The position numbers and the translations under genes were made by a program. 64,000 nt of DNA from Prorocentrum cordatum (lineage: Eukaryota; Sar; Dinophyceae; Prorocentrales; Prorocentraceae), in contig CAUYUJ010019093.1 of assembly GCA_963575745.1 (NCBI GenBank), positions 502,854 through 566,853 on the forward strand, read 5' to 3'. Positions 20,141 to 31,159 of the stretch are shown here, in pieces (the stretch's first letter is position 1; the number at the start of each line of letters is the position of its first letter). The notes below the pieces were generated by a model. The model was not told the origin of the DNA. It did not search any database and saw only the letters and a program-made list of their open reading frames with translations.

Positions 20141-20610
20141 TAACCCCAACCCCAGATATTCACCCCTGGGGGATAATAGAGTTCGGGGTCCCGGACGGAT
20201 AATAAAGTTGTCCAGGAGATCTCAGCATAATGATGGAGATGATGACGATGATGACGATCTAGATGATCCATCGGATTCCTGGAATTCCTTGGACGTCCTG
20301 GAGAAATTCACAGGATTCCCGAGGACATCCTTAAGATTCCTGAGGAAATCAATCGGAATCCTTAGGAATCGTTGCTACTAAACATAAGAAGAGAGCAACT
20401 TCGATTCGCAACTTTCCCCTGCGATAATCGAGTTCGGCCTTGCCGCCTCTGTTCCCTGACCAAACCTGCATTGGCCCGGGATAATCAGCTCTCAGGTGGG
20501 AAGGGGGGGGTGAGGGGGTAATACTTATCCAGGGGTGTGGGATATAGTGTTGTGCTGTACTATGTTATGTTAGTTAATATACCGCTCTATCATGTTATGA
20601 TTTGTCGGCA
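20141..20610. other. No gene; short ATTCCT motifs
   Basis: GGATTCCTGGAATTCCT-like words repeat at 20270-20370. Otherwise unremarkable. Confidence 0.5.
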
Positions 20611-20880
20611 CGAGGCGGGACTCTCGGGGACACTCGGGGGACCCGGAGATCTGGCGGCCGCGGTATGCAGAGTGGCGCGAGGCGGGACTCTCGGGGATAC
20701 TCGGGGGACCTGGAGATCTGGCGGCCGCGGTATGCAGAGTGGCGCGAGGCGGGACTCTCGACACACTCGGGGGGCCTGGGGATCTAGCGACCGCGGTATG
20801 CAGGTTGGACAGGTCAGACGATCTGTTCTCAAATTCTGACGAACCCAAACTGCTCTCAAATTCTGACGAACCCAAACTGC
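20611..20880. repeat. 67-bp and 27-bp tandem repeats
   Basis: Three 67-bp units beginning CGAGGCGGGACTCTCG at 20611, 20678 and 20745. Then two units containing CTCAAATTCTGACGAACCCA at 20828 and 20855. Confidence 0.9.
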
Positions 20881-21385
20881 CGGGGGGGGGAAGAATCACG
20901 ACCGGAGCCATGCACCCCGCCTTCCTGCGCCACTCTTCGAGCCAGATCGAACTGTCGTGGTCCCGTGGTCCGAAACCAGGTGAAGACGCCCGGTAGGAGC
21001 AGATTTTGCAACTCCCCGATCTCGGGGTCGTCGTCGGCGGCGGCGGCGGCCGCGGCGACCGCCATCGGCGGCTGCGTCGGCGTCGCCGTCCGCGCGCGCG
21101 AGGTCGCGGCCTCTGCGGCGCGTGCTCCGCGGCGGGCGGCAGCGGCGTGGTCGCTTGAAGCGGGTCGACTGGGCGCGGCGCGCGGGGGGCGGGGGGGCAA
21201 AAATAATCGGCGGTGGACAATAACCTCCCTGAGTTCCTCCCGGTCCTCGGCGCGCCCCACGCCCTCCACACGCCCTCAACACGCGGCGAACTTTCCACGG
21301 CGTGGCTCCCCACAAGCCTGGACCTTCTCCCGGGGACCAGCTTTTCGTCCTGAGCCCTCCGAGAGCCGACGCTGCAGAGCAACTG
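20881..21385. other. GC-rich stretch without recognised gene
   Basis: Frames are open on both strands, with GCG/GGC triplets at 21035-21060. No motif recognised. Confidence 0.4.
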
Positions 21386-21556
21386 TCGGCGGTGGACAAA
21401 CCTCCCTTTAGTAAACCTCCCATTCGTGTAAACGGCCTGGGACCGAAACCGACGGACCCGGACCCGCAAAAATGCCGGCCGCGACGCCTTCTCGCGAACC
21501 GAAAACGGCCCATTCCTTGATCGACTTGTCAGGGTAGGAGGTCTGTCCACCCCCGA
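21386..21556 (+). mobile_element. Family D element, copy D2
   Basis: Ends TCGGCGGTGGACAAACCTCC and GGTCTGTCCACCCCCGA. Interior nearly identical to D1 (GACCCGCAAAAATGCCGG, CTCGCGAACCGAAAACGGCC). Flanks AACTG and AATAA do not match, so the duplication is lost or one end was replaced. Confidence 0.85.
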
Positions 21557-21688
21557 AATAAGGGGGGACTGGCGGCAGGGGGGCGACGCATCGACCAGGA
21601 ATCGGATGCACCGCCTGCAGATCAGCGATGCGCCGTCGATGCTGAATCCGCACGTTCGTGGGCAGAGGTTGCAGGGGAAGGAAGAATA

Positions 21689-21830
21689 ACGTAACCATAA
21701 AAACTCGGAGGTCCGCGCGGATTTCTCGGATCGGCGCTGGACCCCCCTCCCTGGCGCCGGAGGCGCCGCGTTGGGGCCCCAGCGCCGATCCGAGAAATCC
21801 GCGCGGGCCTCCGAGTTATTATGTTTATGT
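21689..21830. mobile_element. Family B foldback element, copy B4
   Basis: Left ACTCGGAGGTCCGCGCGG, ATTTCTCGGATCGGCGCTGG; right arm is the close reverse complement, ending CTCCGAGTTATTATG and TTTATGT. About 60-bp arms. Confidence 0.9.
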
Positions 21831-21930
21831 CATTGTTCGTTCCCCGAGGCTAGGGCTATTGGCCCCTATCGGGGATCAATAGGCGATTGGGGGTGGATGT
21901 ATCCCCCCGGGGGGGGGGGGGCGGGGAAAG

Positions 21931-21969
21931 ACGGATGGGGTGATGCCCAACCCTGAACTCCTGGCGTCG

Positions 21970-22012
<43 letters not shown>

Positions 22013-22063
22013 GCGAGATCGCCTGGTGTGACAATTGCGACGCTTGGGCATCACCCCATCCGT
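21931..22063. repeat. Foldback with a TA microsatellite at its centre
   Basis: ACGGATGGGGTGATGCCCAA (21931-21950) pairs perfectly with TTGGGCATCACCCCATCCGT (22044-22063). GTCGCAA/TTGCGAC also pair further in. About 18 TA units sit at 21971-22007 in the middle. Confidence 0.85.
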
Positions 22064-22679
22064 GCCGGCCCCGGGGCGTGCCGGCACGCATCGATCCCGG
22101 CTCGAGGGGAGGCCGCGGCCGCAGAACGATTGGGCACGGGGCTCCCGTCGTGAGTGTTGACGATCGTTCACTTTGCTTCGCGACCTCGTATCTCCAGGAA
22201 GGTGGGGACGGCACGGGCGTCGCCACAAGAACGTGCCTGCGAGCATATCCGGCCAGCCGTCCCGTCGTCTGCGACCCCCTCCGGGGGCCCTTCCTGGGAC
22301 CCCAGGACATTCAAGAGACGCCTCGGGATGCGCAACCGATCCTGGCAATCCCAGGGGTACAACGTGAGCCTCGGCAACGAGCAGCTCTCACAACCCAGCT
22401 CTCGGGAACGGCCGAAAACCAACGAGCCCTGTTGGGCACAAAATGGTCATCACTTCAGCGTCTTGGCCGTATTCAAACTGGCTTTCCCTCCGGGCCCCTT
22501 CCCTTCATGCCCCTCGTGCCAGAAGGACGGGCTAGAAGGCATGTCTGGCGGGCTGCCACGAGACCAATGCGAGGCCTGCGCTTTCAGAAGATGGGGTTGG
22601 AAAGGGGCGTGCAGGTCACCCAACTTCGCGCATCGCGATGCGCGACGCAGGATTTCAACATCAACATCGTCATCACCAT
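22064..22679 (+). other. Open but unassigned stretch
   Basis: Two plus frames stay open for more than 200 codons from about 21940-22154 to 22660. One shows C-x2-C and a second C-x2-C about 18 residues later (near 22510-22580). No homology recognised and codon pattern weak. Treated as non-coding. Confidence 0.25.
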
Positions 22680-22694
22680 CAACATCGTCTTCAC

Positions 22695-22773
<79 letters not shown>
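22680..22773. repeat. CAT microsatellite
   Basis: About 30 CAT units after a CAACATCGTC prelude. Confidence 0.95.
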
Positions 22774-22775
<2 letters not shown>

Positions 22776-23914
22776 ACTATACTCACCATTATCATTGGCG
22801 ACCCTGAGATGTGCATAATTTTCGCTGGCGTTTAAGCGACGTGTTTGTCGCCCGCGTGAAGATTAGTAGGCCCTGGAATAATTTTCGCCGGCGTGGCACC
22901 CCACGCGACGTTTGCCCCCCACGTTTAATGAGGGAAATAGAGTAGGCAAGCTTTCAACCAAGGATGCATCAGTGCCAAATCTGAATCTAAACTGCCACGC
23001 GGTGCATCCTATAGTACCGTTGTCGATTCCTGCCCCCTCTGAGTTCCGAAGCCCGTGCTATCCCAAAAACCCTGGAGGCCATCCGAATCCGCCCCGGCAA
23101 CCGACGAGCTCGTACGCGGACCGACCTCCTCGACCTCGTGTGGTGTGCCCATTCTCCACCACCGCTACCATGGGTAGGACAGGGAGGAGGAGGAGGAGGA
23201 GGAGGAGGAGGACCCCCTCATCCTCCCTTCTCCCCCTTCCTGCATGTGGTACGAGGGGGTGGAGGACTTGCCCATCACCGTGCGCCTCGTCGGGGCGTGA
23301 ACCTCACGGAGGTGCAGCCCGCGGGGTGTGCTGGCCAACGGGCGCCTCCCCCAGCTCCGGCGCCGTGGGAACAACGCCGAGGGACGGGCCCTGCGCGAGA
23401 CGACGTGGCCACCTCACGTGCGGGCAGCTCACGCGCCAACTGCCGGTGAAGACCACCCCGTCTTCGTCCGCCGCTCCCCCGTGAGGCAAGCAGGGCGACC
23501 GGGGGTCCCCCCAAAAAAAGCGGCAGCGACAGACGGTGCGGCGGGGCGGCCCCGGCATTCCTGAAGACCTCACCTCACGGTCCGTCAGCGCACGGTTTTG
23601 GGACCCCGCAGGCCCCAGTCGCAACCCGAGGCGTCCTCGGAGAGCGACTCGACTCCCAAAACCGCGCGGTCAGCCCGAATCCGCAGCGGCTCACCACACG
23701 CAAGGGTCACCGCACCGTTTCGGGACACCCAAGACGCGCATAGAAACGAACGACCCGCGGCAACGAGGCATACAAGGGACCAGCTTCAGATCGTCAACGC
23801 CTCTCCCTTGAAGAAATTCCGATACTACTCCCAGGACCCCTCCCAGGCTTCGTTTCCACGAGAATCCCGCCAGCCTGATGGGCGCAGATGGTCTAGGGCG
23901 TCTCAGTTTCTAGG
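22774..23914. other. Unassigned; one 45-bp imperfect direct repeat
   Basis: ATAATTTTCGC(T/C)GGCGT followed by CGCGACG(T)TTTG-type sequence occurs near 22815 and 22878. A short GGA run lies at 23183-23212. No gene recognised. Confidence 0.5.
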
Positions 23915-24800
23915 TCCGCCCTTCCCCCTTCGGGGAGGTTTACCTCCCCCCCTCCCTGGGTCTGAACGGGGGGGGAGTCGCGAGGGGTTAGAGCACTTCT
24001 AACGGCCCAAGATAGCCCCAAGAGAGCCCAACATGGCCTCAAAAGTGGCTCAAGGTAGCCGAACATGGTCCAAGACAGTCCCCGATATACCTCCAAGAGG
24101 CTCAAAGACGCCACCAATGGCGGTTAGACGTGCTCTCGGAGCCCTCCAAGACCATCCCAAAAGGCCCACCCACAAAAAACCGAAGGCAAAACAATATGTA
24201 GTGTCTCCTCGCCTTTTCGCTTCCAATGGGCCTGTGAAGCGTCACAAATACCCCAAGATGGCCCAAGGAAGGCCCAAGATGGCCTCCAAGGTGGCTCAAG
24301 ATAGCCGAACATGGTCCAATATCGCCCCCGACATATACCTCCAAGAGGCCCAACGACGCCCAAATTGGCGGTTGGATGTGCTCTCGGAGCCCCCCAAGAC
24401 TATCTCAAAATCCCCCGCCCCCCCAAAACAACCCAAGGCAAAACAATATGTAGTGTCTCCTCGCACTTTCGCTTCCGATGGGCTTTTGAAGTCGCAGGAT
24501 GACCCCAAGATGCCCAAGAGAGGCCCCATACGGCCCCACGAGGCCCCACAGGGGGGCCCGAGAGCGCCTGGAAGGCGCCCAAGATCGCCCCACGAGGCGA
24601 TTTGTCAGCCTCCCAGGGGGACAGCTGTCGCCCTTTTTGAACCATGGCCTCCAAGATCGGCCCAAGAGGGCCCCAAGACCACCCATGGAGCCCCAATAGG
24701 CCCCCAAGACGGCTCCAAGCGGGCCAAAGACGCTGCCAAAATGGCTCCAAGATGGCCCCAAGATGCTTCCAAGAGGCTCGCGGAGCGAAAGCTCCGCGAA
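23915..24800. repeat. Hairpin head plus irregular AAGATGGCCC repeats (type N)
   Basis: CCCCCTTCGGGGAGGTTTACC (part) at 23929 heads the block. 24001-24495 is a tandem duplication of about 247 bp, sharing GTAGCCGAACATGG or ATAGCCGAACATGG, GTGCTCTCGGAGCCC and AACAATATGTAGTGTCTCCT. 24500-24800 continues as short CCCAAGA(G/T)GGCCC units. Confidence 0.75.
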
Positions 24801-25610
24801 GGATTGATGGGCCTGCTCAGGTGTTTGACCCAGGCTCCGGTTTGACGGCCCGAGCTGTCCCACTGCATGCTGCACCTGTTCCCTGACCAAGAACAGTTGC
24901 CTGGGCATTGTGGCTGGATGGGCTGGTGGGGATGCTTGATCGCGAGCGCAAGCGGAAGGGCCGCGCGCCGTCCGAAGCTACAGCCAACCAGCAGGAGCCT
25001 AAATTGCACACGAGAGAAAGGAGAAGAGAGACGACAGGAGAAACGACGGGAGAGAGAAGAAGAAAGTAACACGAGAGCAGCGGGAGGTGAGACTAGCCGG
25101 GGCGGGCCGCGCGGCGCTCACGGGGAGGAGGAAGAGGAGGAGGAGGAGGAGGAGGAGGAGGAGGAGCAGGAGGAGGCTGGTGGGGATACTTTTTGATCGG
25201 CGGCCGCGCGACTACGGTCTGGCGGCAACAAGCGTGTCCGGGACGGCGGTACAGGCTAATTGCACACTTGCACAACAAGCGAGCAGTTGCACATGCACTG
25301 AACAAAATGCTTTGCATTCAAAGGAAAACCAAGAACTACAGGCGTGGCAGGCTGAACCACACGGCGCCCAGACCTCAGTAATCCACCTCCAGGTGCCAGG
25401 TGGAGCCATGCGGCTGTGTCAAAGGCGCAACTGCGATGCCGATCCCTGAAGCGAAGAGATCCGCAAGCTTGGGGGGGCACCGCCGTCTAGTGGTGAAACG
25501 CCTGCGCAGCCTGCCAGGGGGGTCCTGCTGCAGTGGAGGCAGTGGGGGACGGAGGAGTGAGTCGCCTGTGGGGCGCCAGACTCCGAACGGCTGGTGGGGA
25601 TACGCGAAGC
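24801..25610. other. Unassigned; GGA microsatellite at 25122-25170
   Basis: Purine-rich 25010-25080, then the GGA run. The rest shows no recognised gene or element. Confidence 0.5.
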
Positions 25611-25611
25611 G

Positions 25612-25700
25612 CTAAGGATTTCGGGGCGTGTCCAGCCGTTGCGACGAGGGCCTCTCAGGAGGCCCGAAAGGGCGAAAACAAAAAACTGGTAGCAGTGTCG
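25612..25700 (+). mobile_element. Family K fragment
   Basis: Central part only: CAGCCGTTGCGACGAGGGCC, CTCAGGAGGCCCGAAAGGGC and GAAAACAAAA as in K copies. Confidence 0.5.
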
Positions 25701-25922
25701 GAAATTGTGCCCCACCTGACCCCCGTCCCTCCCGAGCAGCTTTTCAGCGCCAACTTTCTGCGCTGCGCAGCACCCGCGCAGTGAGCCGTCGACCCGGAGG
25801 GCTCAGAAACAGCGGGTGCGAAACGGCCTGGCCTTTCTTCCCTCCTCCTCCTCCTCCTCCTCAATCTCCTCCTCCTCCGCCTCCTCCTCCTCCACCTCCG
25901 TCAACTGCCCGGCCACCGGCGA

Positions 25923-26090
25923 CGAGGAAACCAAAAGGTACCAATACCGCTACTCTCCAGACCTCTCTCTGGGCTGCGCTCTGACCTGGATTTCGCGGCG
26001 AACCCAGCGGTCGCGACGAGGGCCCCCCCATGGGGCCCAGGAAGGGGAAAACGAGGGAAAGGCAGCGGCGTGGGCACCTCTTCCTCCGAG
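25923..26090 (+). mobile_element. Family K element, copy K4
   Basis: CCAAAAGGTACCAATACCGC, CTGACCTGGATTTCGCGGCG, GTCGCGACGAGGGC and GGGCACCTCTTCCTCCG. Preceded by a CTC microsatellite (25838-25905). Confidence 0.75.
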
Positions 26091-26714
26091 ACGGCTGCGA
26101 GGCGTGCCGCGGATAATGCCATGGCACGAAGCAGCTCCCCAGCCCGCGCACAGTCACATGGATCTCTCCTGCTCTACCCGGCCGCCTCCTCTCCCCCTCC
26201 TCTCGCCCTCGCCCTCTGCCGCCCCTCCCCGCTGCCCTGTGTCTCAACCCCATCCCGTCCGCCTCCTTCCGCTGCCCTTTCTCCATTCTCCGCCTCCAGC
26301 CCGCCCTCTCCCACCTCGTCTCACCAGCCTCGAGCTCACCCCTATCCCTAAGATTGGCATGCCAAACGGCGGTGACAATCTTAGGGATGCGTCCTCACAA
26401 ACTTAGGCAATCCATACGATCGGCATCGAGAGAAGGTGATGCCAATTAATGAGATAGGGATCTGCTTCACGCCGGTAATCGTCTCCACGCCGCCCACGCA
26501 TGCCCACTCTGGCTCCCCTGCCTCCCCTGACACTGAGATCTGGCGTTGCAGCAAAACTGCACCACCGCAAAACATCGCGACCAGAGCCCAAGACCCCATC
26601 GCTCTGCGTCATTTCTTCGAGCAGGAGCGATCATTAGCTGTATCTGAGGGCCCAACCAGATGAGGTTGTGCACACCGAGGAGTGACCACGCCTTGAGAGA
26701 AGTGTGCCGAAGCT
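26091..26714. other. Unassigned; one perfect hairpin
   Basis: ATCCCTAAGATTG (26344) pairs with CAATCTTAGGGAT (ends 26388) around a 19-base loop. CT-rich 26160-26330. No gene recognised. Confidence 0.5.
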
Positions 26715-26882
26715 GATGGCGATGATGGCGATGCTGACGGAGGTGATGGTGATGGTGATGGTGATGGTGATGGTGATGGTGATGGTGATGGTGACGGGAC
26801 GCGTGATGATGAAGTTGATGGTGATACTGATGATGCTGCGGCTGATGATGATGATGATGATGATGTCGATGATGTCGATGTC

Positions 26883-26973
<91 letters not shown>

Positions 26974-26982
26974 GTGATGATT

Positions 26983-27021
<39 letters not shown>

Positions 27022-27066
27022 CTGCTGCTGCTGCTGATGCTGATGCTGATGCTGCTGATGATGGAT
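26715..27066. repeat. GATGGT / GAT / GCT compound microsatellite
   Basis: GGTGAT hexamers at 26741-26792, then GAT units with GTC interruptions, then GCT and GATGCT near 27020-27060. Open frames (poly-Met, poly-His, poly-Asp, poly-Ile) are artefacts. Confidence 0.95.
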
Positions 27067-27369
27067 GGCTGAAGATGACTCATGATGATTGGTGACCAAT
27101 AATGATGACGATGCTGACGTGCGAAGCGCACAGGCAGGGATGGGAGGAGGGCGGAGGGAGGGGGACGGGGAGGAGGCGAGGAGCGCGCGCGGGGCGCTCT
27201 CGTCAAGCCGCGGACCAGACCCCACTGGCTGGGAATGGCGCAGCGCCCGGACCTCAGGGCCCCCACCTCCCTGCCCGCTCCCACCCGCTGCCCCCTGGCC
27301 TGCCCGCCACAGGGACAGCGCCCCTATCGTGCCGCCACCGCGACCTGCCCCTCCTACATGCGCCTCTCC

Positions 27370-27540
27370 TTGGCGGCGCGCAAAAGTGGGTAGGGGGAGG
27401 GGGGAAGGCTTCTTAGAAGCACCCTGCTTCTTAGAAGGCCTCGGCCTTACGTCTATAGAGAAGGCCCGCGCCTTCTAAGAAGCAGGGGTGCTTCTAAGAA
27501 GCCTTCCCCCCTCCCCCTACCCACCTCTGCGCGTGGCTGA
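27370..27540. mobile_element. Family I element, copy I2, with 5-bp duplication
   Basis: Left TTGGCGGCGCGCAAAAGTGG; right CCACCTCTGCGCGTGGCTGA is its imperfect complement. Inner arms hold GGGTAGGGGGAGGGGGGAAG and nested GCTTCTTAGAAGC palindromes. TCTCC flanks at 27365-27369 and 27541-27545. Confidence 0.85.
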
Positions 27541-27559
27541 TCTCCTCCCCGCCGCGCGC

Positions 27560-27870
27560 TGCGCCGGGGCCTTAATTGTGAGACACCTCCTGGGAGGTCC
27601 CCGCTAGCAAAGTTAAAGGCCAGATTAGAATAGAAGGCAACATCCCCAACATTGGCCAACTTAAGCCTGAGAGCCAGCCGGATTCAGCCGGACTATGGTC
27701 CAACTTGTGAGACACCTGCTGGGAAATCTCCGCTGACAAAAATTAAAACGGAACGGACACCTCCTTAGAGGTCTTCGTTACAAAAAATGTTAATTTAAGC
27801 CCGAGGGCCAAATTATAGTTTAACTTGATCCGGTTATGCAGCTGAATCCCGCTTATAAGCGGGATTCAGC
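27560..27870. repeat. About 130-bp repeat with a 30-bp perfect palindrome
   Basis: TTGTGAGACACCT(C/G)CTGGGA recurs at 27577 and 27706, with a shorter echo (GGACACCTCCTTAGAGGTC) near 27755. At 27841-27870 GCTGAATCCCGCTTA is followed immediately by its exact reverse complement. Confidence 0.75.
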
Positions 27871-28024
27871 CGGATAGCCAGTTCCCGACCAGGAAAATAC
27901 CAGCGCCGAGACAGCATCCAATCTCCCAGGAGTTGCATCCCAGGAGGCCGCCCCAGCGAGGCCCGTCGGCCTGATCCGACGCCGGGCACCCCCCGGCTCC
28001 GTCCCCCGTGCACCCTCGGGGGCC

Positions 28025-28069
28025 CCCATGCGATCTGGGGAAATACCCTGGCCCCCGCCATGATATCCA
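28025..28069 (+). repeat. Dispersed repeat J, copy J1
   Basis: ATCTGGGGAAATACCCTGGC and CCCCGCCATGATATCCACC, shared with 46682-46730. Both copies are followed closely by CCCTCTTTGCCGCCCCCGA. Confidence 0.65.
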
Positions 28070-28191
28070 CCCACCCCTAGTCATCAACCCCCTCTTTGCC
28101 GCCCCCGAGCCTTCCCCGAAGGCGCAAGACAAAAAAAACTCCTCGGAGAGCGCCACGGGGCTTCCGAGGAGCCCCGGGCGCCTTCCGGGAG

Positions 28192-28231
28192 GGCCTTCTC
28201 CCTCTCGCCTCCCCCCCTCGCTCGCCGCCGA
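28192..28231 (+). mobile_element. Family I right-half fragment, copy I3
   Basis: GGCCTTCTCCCTCTCGCCTC and CTCGCTCGCCGCCGA match the right arm of I1. The left arm is not recognisable. Confidence 0.6.
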
Positions 28232-28434
28232 TCTGCAGGAGAGAGCCCAGGAGTCGGATCGATCAGTGGGATCGGCGGAAAGCCGCAGCCGAGTCGGGCA
28301 AAGAGTATGCCTCCACTAGGCATCGCAACCCAGGTCGGAATCCCAGGTCGAACCGATCCGGAATCGAAGCCGAATCGAAATCGAATCGGACCGGGGGGGC
28401 GTCGAGATGAGGCCGCGGACCTGTGCCCCATCCT

Positions 28435-28458
28435 TGAAGGGGCCCTCGGACACACAAA

Positions 28459-28500
<42 letters not shown>

Positions 28501-28646
28501 CACACACACACACGCACAACTCACAGGATCCCCCGCATCTCCCCAGATGCTCGGGGTTTCTGTCTTCCCCCCCCACTTCCCACCTCTTCCCCTACTCTCT
28601 GGGGAATCGACGATGCATCGCGTCTGCGTGATTTCTTCCCTCCCGA
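28435..28646 (+). mobile_element. Family F element, copy F2, with expanded CA tract
   Basis: Starts TGAAGGGGCCCTCGGACACA and ends TTCCCTCCCGA. Interior CCCCCCCCACTTCCCACC and GGGGAATCGACGATG. The ACAAACA part has expanded to a CA microsatellite (about 28450-28515), making this copy longer. No flanking duplication seen. Confidence 0.8.
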
Positions 28647-28834
28647 CTGCGCCTGCGTCCTCCTCGCCAGGCGCGCGCGCCGCGCGCGCGCGGGGCCCCC
28701 GCGGCTCGGGTCAGTAGCCGCCGCGGGGCGCGGAGGTGTCGCCCCTCGAGGCGGCGAGGCCCCGCGGCGTCCGGGCGCCTGCAGGGGGCCGGCGGCGGCA
28801 TAGGCAGCGCCGCCGTCGTGGGCCCAGGTCTCTG

Positions 28835-29165
28835 GCGCTGATGCCTGTGTTTGTTGTCTTGTTGCTGTGTTGCTTTGTTGTTGCTTGTGTTGTTGTTGGT
28901 GTTATATGTTGTACTCGTTGTGTATTATTGTGTTTCCGTCTTGCTCCTTTTCTTACGCACATACACATGTCTCTGTTTTACGGTGTGTGGAGTATGTATT
29001 GTTTGGAGTTCGTCTTTTTTGATGTGTTGTTCGATGTTGTGTATGTATGTGTTTGGCATTGTTTTGTTTTGTTGTTATGCCTGTCTACCCGTCACTTTCC
29101 CTTTCTTAGACATACATCAGTATCTCTGTACGAACACATATGGTTGTACTATGTATGTTTCCTTC
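28835..29165. repeat. TG-rich low-complexity region
   Basis: GTTGTTGCTTGTGTTGTTG-like words dominate, with low GC compared with both sides. Similar in style to 18640-20140. Confidence 0.6.
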
Positions 29166-29439
29166 TCCCTCGCCCGATGCAAGCGTAGGCCCTCTAGACC
29201 GTTACGGCGTGTGCCTCGATTGTGGGCGCCTCGGAGACTCCGCCGCCCGGCGCGGGGTAACGAGTGGAAACGACGGCAACATAGATGAAATTAATGATCG
29301 TCGTAGAGGAGGCGTCTGGCCCGCGACTTCTCCGCACCCCTCTTGCCCAAACCTCCGACGACGCGGTGTTGCTCCCATCGGGGCGGCTTTCCGCGGCTTC
29401 GGCCCCCGGGGGGGCCGTTTCGGTAGAGGCCTCCGGAAT

Positions 29440-29555
29440 GGGGACCGAGCATCGCGCCGCATTGCCAATGCATGGCCGATACGTCGGAGGTGCATCAGCG
29501 ATGCCTCGTCGATGTCGGCGATGCATCGGCGCCCTCGGCGTGAAGAGAATCGGTA
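29440..29555. mobile_element. Family L element, copy L3 (partial)
   Basis: ATCGCGCCGCATTGCCAATG, GTGCATCAGCGATGCCTCG and GGCGATGCATCGGCGCC match the box structure of L4. Ends missing. Confidence 0.55.
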
Positions 29556-29718
29556 TCGACTACTTTCACGTTTGAGCACAGCACAAGCCACCCACCCCCA
29601 GCCAGGACGCCCACTCCCGACCTGGTGATCAAGGGGTTCCCAGCAGGGGGTGGGGGTGGTTCTTTGGGTTCCCCGAGTGCCAAAACAAACACCCGCACCC
29701 CGAGCCAGGATCCCTGGA

Positions 29719-30078
29719 TCACCATGTCGGAATTGGGCGTCCCGCTGAAACAACGTCGCCTGTTTGTTTTTTCAATCTGGGCGGTATCCTAGATTTCGGC
29801 CTCCTGGGGCCGTTTCCCAGATCATCCCCGTAACCGAAGATTTTCGGTAGCGAATTCCAGTCGCGCCAAATTTCGGTCTTGACATGTTTGAAGACATCGG
29901 CGGCTCGCTCATTACCGGAATGTGTGAACAGAGGCTCAATTTCGGCCGCAACCGAGTCGTCCGCAGCGTCACCCGACATTTCAGCAACGGACGAACGCCT
30001 ACCCCAGGGGAAACGCTCGGGGTCCCTTTTAGACCACGGGTTGCAAAAATCAGATTGGCGGATATCAGGGGCAGCCAA
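29719..30078 (-). CDS. Possible protein-coding block, unknown function
   Basis: A minus-strand frame open for 119 codons up to a TGA at 29719-29721. It reads as a soluble, mixed-charge protein, for example EIEPLFTHSGNERAADVF, HVKTEIWRDWNSLPKIFGYG and RRPKSRIPPRLKKQTGD. This is unlike the biased strings produced by repeats here. No ATG in the frame supports a start; TTG at the upstream limit is not evidence. Just upstream on the same strand a GAC-rich microsatellite would give an Asp run, in a different frame. Could be an exon, a gene relic or chance. I recognise no family. Confidence 0.3.
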   Translation of the reverse strand: MAAPDIRQSDFCNPWSKRDPERFPWGRRSSVAEMSGDAADDSVAAEIEPLFTHSGNERAADVFKHVKTEIWRDWNSLPKIFGYGDDLGNGPRRPKSRIPPRLKKQTGDVVSAGRPIPTW

Positions 30079-30116
30079 CGCTGCCGCCAGCGGCGCCGAT
30101 CGGTGGCGAAATCCGC

Positions 30117-30144
30117 GTCGTCGGCGTCGTCAGCGTCGTCAACG

Positions 30145-30191
<47 letters not shown>

Positions 30192-30225
30192 CTCGTCGCC
30201 GGCGTCACCGCCGTCGTCGCCGTCG
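30117..30225. repeat. GTC microsatellite
   Basis: About 35 GTC units with GGC and AGC interruptions. Confidence 0.95.
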
Positions 30226-30955
30226 TTGAGGTGGCTGCGCCGGGCCAGCGTCCGGGCCACCCCTCAGGCCGTCGTCGTCGTTTGCCGTCGTCGGAGGAGC
30301 CGGGAGGAGTCCACGAGACCACGCCGCTCAGAGGCAAGGAGGCAAGGAAGCTGGGAAGCTTCCTCGAGAGGAGGGGGGGATGGAGGACGGGGGGAAGCGA
30401 GGGGTAGCGGGCAAGGTGGGTGCCCTTGTACCATAGCTGACATCCTACCCCTCCCCCCGCCCCTTCCTACTGCACTGATACCCTCTCTGTCCGCTTAGTC
30501 GGTTGTCGGGGGGGCCCTTTCTCCCCACGGACTGTCCCGACGGCTGGGGGGTGGGCGAAAGAGGGACGGAGGGGGGAAGAAGGGAGGAGGGAGGGAGGGC
30601 AAAGGACGGAGGGAGGGAGAGAGGAGGGAAGGAGAAGAAAGGATGAGGGAGGGAGGAGGGGGATGGCTAAAAAGGGCGGAAGGAGGGAGGGAGGGCGGGC
30701 GAAGAAGCGAGAGGCGGGGGAGGAGGAGGGGAGGGCGAAGAAGAGGAGGGGCACCAGGAGCACCACCAGAACGCAGGCGTTTTTGCACTGGCGACGGCCG
30801 CGGCAAAATCTCGCTCGGCCGCTGCTGCGGCTTGCGCTGCCTGGGGCGGCACTGGTGGGGCACTGCCAGAGTGGCACGCGTCTCCAATGTGTGGAGGCGG
30901 GCGGCCCTGCGGAGCTCCGTGGAGAGCTCGCTCTCCCGAGAAGAGGGCGGATCCC
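30226..30955. other. Purine-rich stretch without gene
   Basis: GGGAGGGA-like and GAAG-rich tracts at 30350-30410 and 30545-30760. No gene recognised. Confidence 0.55.
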
Positions 30956-31116
30956 GCCAACACATGTCCTCCTACAGGCGAATTTTGGAGGAAAACTGAA
31001 AAGTAGGCAACATTTTTTCTAAAGAAAAACACACACCAACATAGTACAGAAATCGTCCCAAGACTTCTTTTTCAAACTATGTTTGAGTATTCCTCCTGTA
31101 GAGAGACATGCCCGAC
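30956..31116 (+). mobile_element. Family C element, copy C3
   Basis: Left CACATGTCCTCCTACAGGCG; right GAGTATTCCTCCTGTAGAG and GACATGCCCGACTTAA. AT-rich interior. Lies immediately before the 190-bp satellite. Confidence 0.75.
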
Positions 31117-31159
31117 TTAAGACTAATGCAGTTTCGAGTCTCCTGTCTGAGTTCACCGC

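Noticed and set aside
22154-22660. Two C-x2-C pairs suggesting a zinc finger
   Set aside because: Overlaps an equally long open frame in another phase, lacks supporting residues and codon bias; likely chance.
24031-24060. GTGGCTCAAGGTAGCC as a relic of the dinoflagellate spliced leader
   Set aside because: Only GGCTCAAG matches the end of the leader as I recall it; the rest fits the local repeat, which has the same words in its tandem copy.
26467-27225. His-rich frame resembling a metal-binding protein
   Set aside because: Product of the GAT/CAT microsatellite.
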